Assembly (NCBI GenBank): GCA_947396885.1
Contig: OX377202.1
Location: 73,194,643-73,258,642, forward strand
Direction of reading: 5' to 3'
Length of the DNA: 64,000 nucleotides
From: Heligmosomoides polygyrus polygyrus
Taxonomy: Eukaryota > Nematoda > Chromadorea > Rhabditida > Heligmosomidae
How positions within the stretch are numbered: position 1 is the first letter of the stretch; the number at the start of each line of letters is the position of its first letter. The position numbers and the translations under genes are program-made. Positions 55,370-64,000 of this stretch are shown in pieces. Below the pieces are notes generated by a model. The model saw only the letters and a program-made list of their open reading frames with translations, was not told the DNA's origin and searched no databases.

Positions 55370-55530
55370 TTCGAATATTCTAATCGAATATTCGAAAAAT
55401 CTTGTTTTTCGAATGTGTTCGAATTCGACTACTCAAAAAATCGCGTTTTTGAATACATTAGATTTCAAGTGCTGGAAAATTATCGATATTCGAGACCATT
55501 CCGGTACTCGAAATTTTTGCGAAACATATG
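55370..55530. repeat. TTCGAAT-rich low-complexity block
   Basis: TTCGAATATTCTAATCGAATA, then TTCGAATGTGTTCGAATTCG. It is the same motif vocabulary as the arms of the outer palindromic element (19740-19885, 26345-26580). It may be a solo arm remnant. The rest of 54830-55890 shows no recognisable gene. Confidence 0.5.
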
Positions 55531-55939
55531 TATAACGTAGGGTTAGTTGCTCGATTCCAGCGCCTTGTCGGACTTTTACATTTTTAATGTTCATTATTTG
55601 TTTGGCATCTATAACCTTTGCAACTTTTCCTATGAATATATTCGACAATAGGCTGCCAAGTACGTGTTCAGCAAGAGATTTTCATCAGCTGCCACCTCTG
55701 TATGCGACAATTTGTATTCTCTGTTTATTTTTGATAGGATCCTTGGCTACATGGGAATGAACCTTTTCAACTAGACATAAATAGAGTAACTACAACGGCA
55801 TATGATGGGACAAGTACACAAGTCGAGAATGGGTGCTTAACAATCTCACCTAGCATGTGCCCTCGTGATCAAAGGAGGACAGCCGATCGTTGCACAAGTC
55901 CAGTTGTACCCTATTGCTCGTCGAAGGTGCACAACTAGA

Positions 55940-57215
55940 CACAGCTACAGGTTTATTGGTCTACCCTTCTCAAATCCTGATTAATGGTCCTATCCTCACT
56001 GGTCCCCCTTTACTGGTTCCCTTCACTAGTCCCCCTTCATTGAACAACCCTTTTCCGGTCACCCCTTCCTGCACCCCTGCCTCCCCCTTCGCCGGTTCCC
56101 CCTTTACTGGTTCCCTATTCACTGGTCCCCTTCACTGGTCCCTCCACTTGTCCCCTTCACTAGTCCCCCTTCATTGGTCAACCCTTTTCCGGTCCCCTCT
56201 TCCTGCAGTCCCCTGCCGGTCAACCCTCTATCGGTCCCCTTCACTACCCCTCTTCACTAGTCCTACCTTTATTGGTCAACCCTTTACCGGTTCCTCTTAC
56301 TAGACCCCATTTTCACCGATTCCTCTTTACTGGTCCCACTTTCTCTGGTTCCCCTTGCTGGTTCCCTTTTACACGTGTTCGGTATCCGGACACCCCTTGC
56401 GCATCCCATTTACATCGTCTGAATCCGGACAGGCCTTTCGCGACATCTGTAACACCTCTTCTGAAGCCAGACACCGGATGAGCGACGTCGGTGACATGTG
56501 TTCTTAACCCGGACATACTTTGCGCGACATCTTTGAACATCATCTGAATCCGGACAGCCCTTTCGCGACATCAGTTACAGCTGTTCTTAAACCAGACACC
56601 CATTGGTGATATCGGTGACACGTCTTCTGATCCCGTACTGTGAACGCCGTCGATGAGATGTCTTCTCAACCGGACGCCCTTTGCGTGACATCGGCGACAC
56701 GTCTTCTGACCCCTTTCAACACGATGTAGGTGACAACTTGTTTGAACCCGGATGGCTGTTACTCGACGTTTACGAAGGCCAAATGAACCGGACACCCCTG
56801 CGCGAATTTGCAACACCTCTTCTGAACCCTGACACATTGCACGATATCAGTGACACGTCGCCACAATCCGCACACCTCTTGCGCGACATTGGTGACGTGT
56901 ATTCTGAACCCAGACACCCCTTGCGCGATATCAGTGACACCTCTTCTGAACCCAGACACCCATTGCGCGACAACGGTGACACGTCTTCTGATCCCGTATG
57001 TGTGAACGCCGTCAATGAGATGTCTTCTCAATCCGGACGCCCTTTGCGTGACATTGGCGACACGTCTTCTGACCCCTTTCAACACGACGTAGGTGACAAC
57101 TCGTTTGAAACCGGATGGCTGTTACTCGACGTTTACGAAAGGTCAGATGGACAGACGGACGGACAGACGAAAGGACATACAAACCGCTTACTCTTTTATA
57201 TATAGTAGAATTTAT
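55940..57215. repeat. Composite minisatellite element, copy 2
   Basis: Same order as 38230-40235: about 12-base ACTGGTCCCCTT units (about 55990-56350), about 42-base units (about 56395-57130; a clean one is CGCGATATCAGTGACACCTC then TTCTGAACCCAGACACCCATTG), GGATGGCTGTTACTCGACG, a GACGGACAGACG run and CTTTTATATATAGTAG. The 42-base unit translates to a 14-residue repeat (RDIGDTSSEPRHPL) in an open frame of 174 codons, which I regard as a by-product. Confidence 0.8.
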
Positions 57216-57224
57216 TTAGTATAC

Positions 57225-59075
57225 TCAAAAAAGAGTGCGCTCAGGCAAGAATTGCAGGCAATAAAGGAAAAGAGAAAGACCATTTGGATGCCTCAATTAC
57301 ATGAAGAAAGTGTAATTTTGGAACTAGTCAAAAGCATTGAGCCATATTCCAAGCAGCATTATCCTAGCGATACCCGCACCAGTTGGCAATAGTGGCCGTG
57401 GTGCCAGGAGCCCGCAACCGATGGTGGGTAAGGAAGCATCTCTAACGCGGCTCGACATTGGATACGTTAGTACCTCACGTAGTTCACCAGACACAATACC
57501 GATGAAACAGGCTATCCTATTGTGGCCCGCGTGTCCAGCGTCGGGTACGGTCGCTTAGAGCTCACGTTTAGAACTTGACAATTATGCGAAGGTATGTGAC
57601 ATGCGAATTTATTGTTAGCACAATTCAATAGTGAGCATGAGCCCCATCTTTCAAGTCGGATTCTGGGGAGTGATCATGCAACATTCAAGCCGAATGAAGA
57701 GGTTAATCGGCATAGCTGCAGCTACTGGACGACGTAACACGTAAAAAAAGCGCAGTACATGTTAATCTGCCAAGCAGTAATAAGATTGTAACAGGTATTC
57801 ATCCCATGCAATCGAGTCTGAAATGCAAGGTTCCAGGCGGTGCATGGCGCAATCTTGACTATTTCATACCACAGGAATATGTTACACTGTGTTCTAAATG
57901 AGTCTCAAACACCTTGTAAATTTTCTCTAGCAGCAATGTTAGGCCTTTCAAATAGTACTTTCATTTTTAGGATACCCTGCGTTTTTCGCAAGCCTTAGTG
58001 TGTCTTTAAGTTTTAGACTTTAAAGAAGCACAAATCAATCGAGAAGGCCACTTTGTGGAGAATTTAAAGCAAGTATTCAAGCTTAACACAATCAATCGAG
58101 TGTAAAACGCAAAATTTCAGACGAGTGCATGGCTATGTCTGAACATTTCAATTTTCATAAGATTTCATTTAAGCCCTTAACTTTTTCAGTAGCTTCACTG
58201 TGAGCAAAGTTATTATACACAGTTATCAACAGTGTATACATTTTTTGAAACATCCTGTATATATGTACTACTCGATGCGAGCAGTGACGGCGCAGTAGAG
58301 AGAAGAGCGTCTATCGAGCAGTGACGGCGCAGTAGAGAGAAGAGCGGCGTAGTGATGTGGGGTGCTTCGTGGTTCGTCCCCCATCTCCGCAACATTTTTG
58401 CACATTCTAAAAAAGGGTCGCCGTAATCAAGCAAAGCGATCTATGCAAATTCGCAACGAAAAGGTCGCCAGGAAGAAAAACGGTTTCATAGGTACTATTG
58501 CGCTTTCCTGAAACGTTTCTCCACCTCAACATATCTTAGAAAGTTTATTTAAGACAATGAAAGCTTACGTAATATCTGTTTTTACATTTACGATTGACTA
58601 CGGTGATTAGGTAGGCATTGGTGAGCATGGATGAGTGAGCCCTACTCATCCATACCTGCCGTAATTATCAATCGAAAATTTAAAAATTAACCTACTCTTA
58701 TAACGATCAGCGCCTTGAATATTCTCTCTGGGCGAAGTTTGGGCCTAATCGATGACCACGATTATACCACCCCCCCCCCCCACTAGGGTGGGAGATCAGG
58801 GCCTTAAATAGTGACACTGTCATGTGAAAAATTTAAAGACGAAATGAACCAAAATGTAGACTCTCTTACTTGAGAGTGGATAACTGCTTCACAAAATTAC
58901 CTTATCCACACAAGGACTGTAGAATGGGACAGCTCTCTAGGCAAAACTAACTTGCCAAATTAACCTTCTCCTTAGACACCTCCATTCACCGAGACGAAAA
59001 GATCCACGCTTCTGAATATTGCTTTCCTCATCGTCTCCCTCCACTGACATGTTGGGTCCTCTACTGCTTCCACAG
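57225..59075. other. No gene recognised upstream of PTP-B
   Basis: Contains a tandem duplication of 32 bases (58278-58309 and 58315-58346, unit CGAGCAGTGACGGCGCAGTA...), an imperfect hairpin at about 58591-58680 and a C run at about 58769-58781. The 5' exons of PTP-B might lie here, but none could be read with confidence. Confidence 0.35.
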
Positions 59076-59122
59076 TGGTACTTTCGTATACCTTAATGCT
59101 CCCGTGTTGCGTAGATCCCAAG

Positions 59123-61392
59123 ATGTACGAGAAACTACCGATTGTAGCAACGCGCATAAGCGAACAAATTCCTGCAACTTTCCAACATCTGACAGCCTTT
59201 AAAAAAGTATTTCAGGATGTAATCTGCCTTGATGCCACTCGAGTGCAACTCACTCTGGATGTACCTCCGTTGGGTGACTACATTCACGCCAACTGGGTAA
59301 AATTCGACGGACACGATCGGTCCTACATTGTTGCACAGGTGACGTAAGGATGCTGTTAGCGTTCGGGTTGATACGTTGTAACTGGGAGCCTAACATCTGC
59401 AGCTCCTGTAGGATGCACTAAGGTTATCCGAAGACAGCTTTATTAAACATAAATATATTTTCTCTCCCCATTTTTCTGGCGAAGGCTGCACTCGAACAGC
59501 TTAGAAAAGTTATTTACTCCCTTGAAACGTAGAGATGTCGTTCTTTAAGCTTTCGGAAATAAAACCGTCGTAAAGAGCTGCGATCAACATGGAGACGCAA
59601 ATTAGAGAAATATCTTCAATATCTAGTAATACAGGCTCCTCTTGCGAACACTATTGGCGATTTCTGGAGAATGGTTTTTCAAGAAAACTGCACGAGCGTG
59701 CTTAATGTTACGCAGGTGAATAGCTCTCCTGTCTCGTCTTTCGATTTTAATAAACATTTTCAAATAAAACCGTTGAACATTTGAACAAGATGGCTCTCCT
59801 TATTTTTTATTATTAAAGGAATCAGTTCAGGAATCGGAAAACAAAACCAGGAAAGGAGTCACTTATTGGCCGCAACATGGTGGCTTATACAACACGTATG
59901 ACAACATGTTTGTAAATACTAAAAGGGTAATCTTTCGCTTTTCGCTGTACTTTGTGGAGCGCGTGCAAGTAGCAGTACTAGAAGTTTGAGTAGAAGTTTG
60001 ACAGTATTGCCCATTCGTATGAAATAGGCAAACTAGGAAATCTGCAGCTTGTGAACTCTACAGGAATATGCAAATATTCAATGCAATTCGGCTCTTGATT
60101 CCTTTTCAATCTCTTAACTTCCTTATCCCCTATTCCTTCCACCGTTAAATGTTTTAACTTATGCTAGTAAGTGGACACTTCTAACAGACTTTTTTATAAC
60201 ACGAACGGTAGAAGCGGTTTGAAGCTATTTTTGTTATGTATTTGGTGTGTGCTATGCTTGCTTTCGGTTATCTTAATTCTTCGTTAAGGTCGACTATGAA
60301 GAAAACTTCGTTATTTATACAATTGAACTGCTTCCGGAAGGAATGTCAAATTCTCACATTGTAAGGCTAGTCCATATGACCAATTGGCCAGATAAAGGAG
60401 TACCGCCCAGCGCAAGAGATCTTCTCCGACTTCTAAAAAAAGTTGTGGTGGGTTAGCATCGTGTACGAATTCTGCAATGCATGAACATGAACGTTACATA
60501 AATATTAACATGACGTTACATGATCATCAACTTTATGGAGATCAGAGTCCTTTTTGAAGAACTTCTAGAGATGTGACCTAGATTAACAGTATAATATGTA
60601 CCACTACAAGAACAGCAATTAATCTTTTGCTCCATTTGTTGTAGAAGAAGCTGCGGTTATATCTTCAGAAAAAATCTAGCGATACGTCTAAATTCGCGAA
60701 TTGATTTCTTGAGAAGAGAGCAGAAATGCGATATCAAAACTAAGTAACATGATAAAAAGCCGTGTATTAAAAAAGCACTTATTCCCTTTAGCACTACAAC
60801 TCTTCTCAAGTTTCATGTGCGCACAACTCAGTTTTAGGTTCTTATAATAAATTTCAACAGAACACTGCAATGTGTCTTGGGCTACCTGTGAACGGCATCC
60901 ATTTCAGTCCCGGTTGTGGCCAAATTTTTGTTGATTCAGCCCAATATATTTGTACACGTCGCAGAGGGCCCATGGTGCCGTGGGATTGCCGGGGGATCCA
61001 CCATGTGTTTTGCCCACATCTGGTTATATTCTCTTAGACGCCGCAATTTTTTATGACCTTTCTTAGGTAAATGTTAATGGTGATTATCAGAAACCGCGTT
61101 CAAGACTTTTATCCTTTTTCGGACAAATTGTCTAAGTGTCAATGCGGAAGAGACGGGTCCTACTTCTTTAACGTCCACCTGCGTATCCATTGTGAAACAT
61201 AAGAGGACCTATAGTTCAGTTACAAAGCCACTGGCTAATTCACAGCTACCACAAGATTAGCCACGCATAATCAAGTCCTTTAAGGTTAACAAACACGACA
61301 TGGGTCCAATTGTAGTGCACTGTACTGCAGGCGTCGGACGGTCTGCCTGCATTATAATGGTTGATGTGATACTGAGAAGTCTTTTCTCAGGA
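59123..61392 (+). CDS. Protein tyrosine phosphatase B (C-terminal exons not found)
   Basis: A paralogue of PTP-A. Exons: about 59123-59338 (HLTAFKKVFQDVICLDATRV, PLGDYIHANWV, ends AQ before GTGACG), 59635-59715 (APLANTIGDFWRMVFQENCT), 59819-59926 (KGVTYWPQHGGLYNTYDN), 60289-60447 (NWPDKGVPPS, WPD loop; donor GTGGGT) and 61285-61392 (VHCTAGVGRS, catalytic Cys loop; end uncertain). All junctions are phase 0 and match PTP-A where both exist; the WPD exon is identical at 41 of 53 residues. The start of the first exon could be as late as 59152. The usual substrate motif KNRY reads KKVF, so the phosphotyrosine-stacking Tyr is Phe. No equivalents of the two final exons of PTP-A were found to the window end, so the gene is truncated or its end lies further right. 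Confidence 0.8.
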
Positions 61393-61501
61393 GTAGTAGT
61401 ACAGGCTAGTTGTAGTTTGTTTGTTTTCATAAAATGTTTCCGGCCAGGAGCCTGGAATCGCAGTCGGAAGAAGAGTTTCTCTGGATCGATAAGTTGGTTA
61501 C

Positions 61502-61553
61502 AGTCAGTGTTTTACCCTTCGCAGACTTGTCTGCGAAGGGTAAAACACTGACT
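61502..61553. repeat. Perfect 25 bp inverted repeat, 2-base loop
   Basis: AGTCAGTGTTTTACCCTTCG continues to GCAGAC, then TT, then the exact reverse complement to 61553. It lies about 110 bases after the catalytic exon of PTP-B, where the C-terminal exons would be expected. Confidence 0.9.
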
Positions 61554-61559
61554 TCTACA

Positions 61560-62210
61560 CCGGCGGGCCACGCAAGTCACTGTGCAGGCCAAATGCGCTT
61601 TCAGAGCTTCCGCGACATTCTGCAGAAGTAGAATACATGGCGCTTCCCAAAAGAGCACCATCCTTCATTCGTTGTTTTCACTGCTGCTCACTGTACACAA
61701 TGTTTGGTCAGCGCCAAATATTGCTCTAGTGCTGTTGTCTATTAATGTTAGCTAGACTACCAGGCTACAAGCTGTTGAAAGCATTTTTGTATAGAGGATA
61801 GAAATGCGAAGGGAAACAAGATCAGTACAGATAAAAAGACACGTGAAGTCTTATAGACACGTGACTTCACAATTCTTCTTCTAGTAATTTTATGATATGA
61901 AACGATGATATCGAGTTATCGTCTTCCAAGCGTGACGGAGAACCGTTCACATCAATGCTGAAATGGACGACGGTAACGTCATAAAGTCCATTGTCAAGCG
62001 GTAACTGCAGTGGATCACGCCCAATACAGCCGACAGCGATATAAAACAAAGCGACATATGGGGACGAAGCTTGGGATTCTTCGCGTGGTGTCAATCGGCA
62101 AAGAACAGACAATCATACATGACAAGAACGCCGGAAACTCAAGGGCTCTCGGAAGCAGTCCGAGAGTAGAGAGAGATAGGGTGCAGAGAACGATTTTTCG
62201 CACGATGCAC
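61560..62210. other. No gene recognised
   Basis: No PTP exon equivalents, no domain and no clear repeat in this stretch. A short near-duplication of AGACACGTGAAGTC / AGACACGTGACTTC lies at about 61836-61870. Confidence 0.35.
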
Positions 62211-62216
62211 CACATA

Positions 62217-62576
62217 GGGCCTATGTCATACCATCGCTCTTCGCTAGCGATAGCGATGGACAACTAACATAATTGGGGAAGGGACGGTATCAGACGTTGT
62301 GGAGGGGCAGACGCCTGTAGCAGTTGTCCGATCCACCGCTAGCGAAGCCTCGCTGGCGGGGTGTCATACTTTCGAGCGATACGGCATCGCTACCGATGCG
62401 CCCGCGTCGCTGAGCTGAGCAGAGCGTCGGGCAGCATCGGTAGCGATGCTACGACGCAGCTGCACACAACGCTATTAATGCGCGCCTATTCGCTAGCTTC
62501 ACGCTAGCGAAGAGACTTCGCTCATCGCTCTGTTCGTCGCCTTCGCTCGGGGTGAGCGAAGGTATGACATAGGCCT
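62217..62576. mobile_element. MITE A (about 360 bp)
   Basis: The left end GGGCCTATGTCATACCATCG and right end AGGTATGACATAGGCCT are inverted copies. Inside are GCATCGCTACCGATGC (62386) and its exact inverse GCATCGGTAGCGATGC (62433). It has no coding capacity. Confidence 0.65.
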
Positions 62577-63780
62577 AGGCCTATGGTATACTCCTGTCCG
62601 CTGCAGTGACGCGGAAGTGCACAGCGACGCGAGGCTGACATAGTTCACGCAATTCTGCAGACGGAAACTTTTGCAGAATTTTAGCGAATCAGCTGATTCA
62701 GTGCATTTTTTTCTTGGATTCCTTGTTTTGTCGATTGTTACGTTCGTGATTTTACGTTTTTCCTGTTTTATTGCCATCTGATCCGTAAACCCTTGTCGGA
62801 TTGTGGTTTTCAACGGTATTTCGTCGATGTCATGTTTAGCTAGGAGGCGGGGGGGAAGGGTTCCGCCATGCCTGTGTCGACTCATGCATTCTTTCGCTCC
62901 TGATTCATTCCATCAACAAGCACGGAAACCCACGTTTTTGAACACGCGACTTAACTCCTCCCTGAAACAATAGTTCTGGAATGGTGGATACGTCAGCCAG
63001 GCTAAAAACCTACTTATACCTTTCATCGTGCTCGCTGTGAGCTCCTCCATCTCGTGCATGATCATAGTCCAGGCCTATGCTCTTTTTATCGGGTCCTTAT
63101 AGTCCACATTCCGGTCGTCCCACACTGCTGGGAAATTTCTTACAGTTTCAATGAGCGCATATCGCTCTTGCATAGTGAGGCGCTCCCTCTCCACCATCTC
63201 AGCTTTCGCACGCTTCGAAAGCATGGATCTGCAAAGACGAAAGTTTCCTCTCGTTTCTGCGGTGCTGCGTAGCGAGAACTTTTAGCGCAAAGACAACGAG
63301 TCAATGAGAGAAAAAAATGCGAGGATCGGCACAAAAGTGATAAAAAACGGCCTAGAAAAATATCTAAAAAAACTAGCCCTTCAAGCCGTCGAAAAAAAAC
63401 CAAAATGAGTCTAGCCACGACGAAAACCCTACGAAGAGAACAACAGAGACATCAGAGACACCACATGACCGCTCAACATCACCAGACGTGTGTTGAAATT
63501 GCTGTGCTATGGTCACGAACAAAGGAAGTGTCGAAATAAGTGAGCGGAAGCGCATAGAATAGAGCACGATAGGCGCTCCTCCCCTTCGCGACCATCGCTG
63601 CCCGTCGCACGGGAGTATGTTTCACTCCCGCGACGCGGAGGTATAACACCCCTCTGCGACGCATCGCGGGAGCGATGGCGCGTCAACTGACAACCGCGTC
63701 CACTACGCCGTCTGCCACTGCAGCGACGGCGCGCCGTTAACAGCCCGTCCTGGAGCGACGCGGGAGTATACCATAGGCCT
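62577..63780. mobile_element. DNA element B (about 1.2 kb), tail-to-head with MITE A
   Basis: The left end AGGCCTATGGTATACTCC and right end GGAGTATACCATAGGCCT are perfect inverted copies that abut MITE A. A related end sequence (GGTATACTCCCGCGTCGC) occurs at about 31705. The minus-strand open frames inside (62499-62885, 63140-63418) have no recognisable domain, so it appears non-autonomous. Confidence 0.65.
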
Positions 63781-64000
63781 TCATTTAGATTTTGCTGCTG
63801 GTCGTAGTTAACTGGGTCTTAAATGGGCTGCGGTGACCCGCCCATTTGTTCTACCCATTTAGGTTCTTCCAATTTCTCCCCTTTCTATCCTTTGTAAACA
63901 CGCGTGGTGTAGAGCATAAGCAGTTTTGAAGGCAGAAGCGATCCAAACGTCGCTCACCGAGTCCTTGGAGTTTCACGTAAAGAGGAACAGAGGCAAATGT
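63781..64000. other. Right edge, no gene recognised
   Basis: Sequence after element B shows no recognisable coding sequence. Further exons of PTP-B could lie to the right of the window. Confidence 0.3.

Noticed and set aside
56681..57205. 174-codon open frame with a 14-residue repeat
   Set aside because: The unit is 42 bases, so frames stay open on both strands; no start context, no domain.
58972..59157. 61-codon minus frame overlapping the first PTP-B exon
   Set aside because: Shadow of the + strand exon; no domain.

Overview
The window is nuclear DNA of a nematode, most likely a strongylid or other rhabditine worm (hookworm type). The reasons are small phase-0 exons with GT-AG introns, an expanded nematode-type protein tyrosine phosphatase (PTP) family, BEL/Pao (Tas-like) retroelements with an env-like gene, CR1- and RTE-type LINEs, Tc1/mariner and pogo-like elements, and many fold-back repeats. 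Nothing looks prokaryotic. No rRNA gene, genuine tRNA gene or CRISPR array was seen.

Two related PTP genes on the + strand sit at the two ends. PTP-A (304-4501) enters from the left edge and keeps the WPD and catalytic Cys exons plus a complete 3' end. PTP-B (59123-61392) keeps the substrate-loop, WPD and catalytic exons, but its C-terminal exons are not visible. The 55 kb between them is almost wholly transposon-derived. One possible small host gene end (35311-35582) is the only other candidate for single-copy coding sequence.

Layout: 4.6-10.1 kb holds RTE LINE pieces and GC-rich repeats; 10.3-12.1 kb an AT-rich Penelope-like reverse transcriptase (RT); 12.2-13.2 kb the 3' end of a Ty3/Gypsy element with its LTR (minus); 13.9-30.6 kb a decayed BEL/Pao element (LTR, gag, protease, RT remnant, integrase, env) that appears to be split by a palindromic 'TTCGAAT' element. 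That element holds a head-to-head mariner fold-back which itself received two LINE insertions; a further minus-strand LINE lies next to it. 31-38 kb holds an RTE endonuclease piece and large nested palindromes; 38.2-40.2 kb minisatellite arrays; 43.9-46.5 kb a pogo-like transposon with about 540 bp inverted repeats; 46.9-53.9 kb a second BEL/Pao element with a Tc1-like insertion in gag; 54.4 kb a gag-like zinc-finger open frame; 55.9-57.2 kb a second copy of the minisatellite composite; 62.2-63.8 kb MITE-like elements.

The mobile elements are nearly all broken. Of the RT active-site boxes that can be read, only the Penelope-like one keeps both catalytic aspartates (YMDD), and it carries a stop just before the box. 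The region reads as a graveyard of layered insertions between two diverged PTP duplicates.
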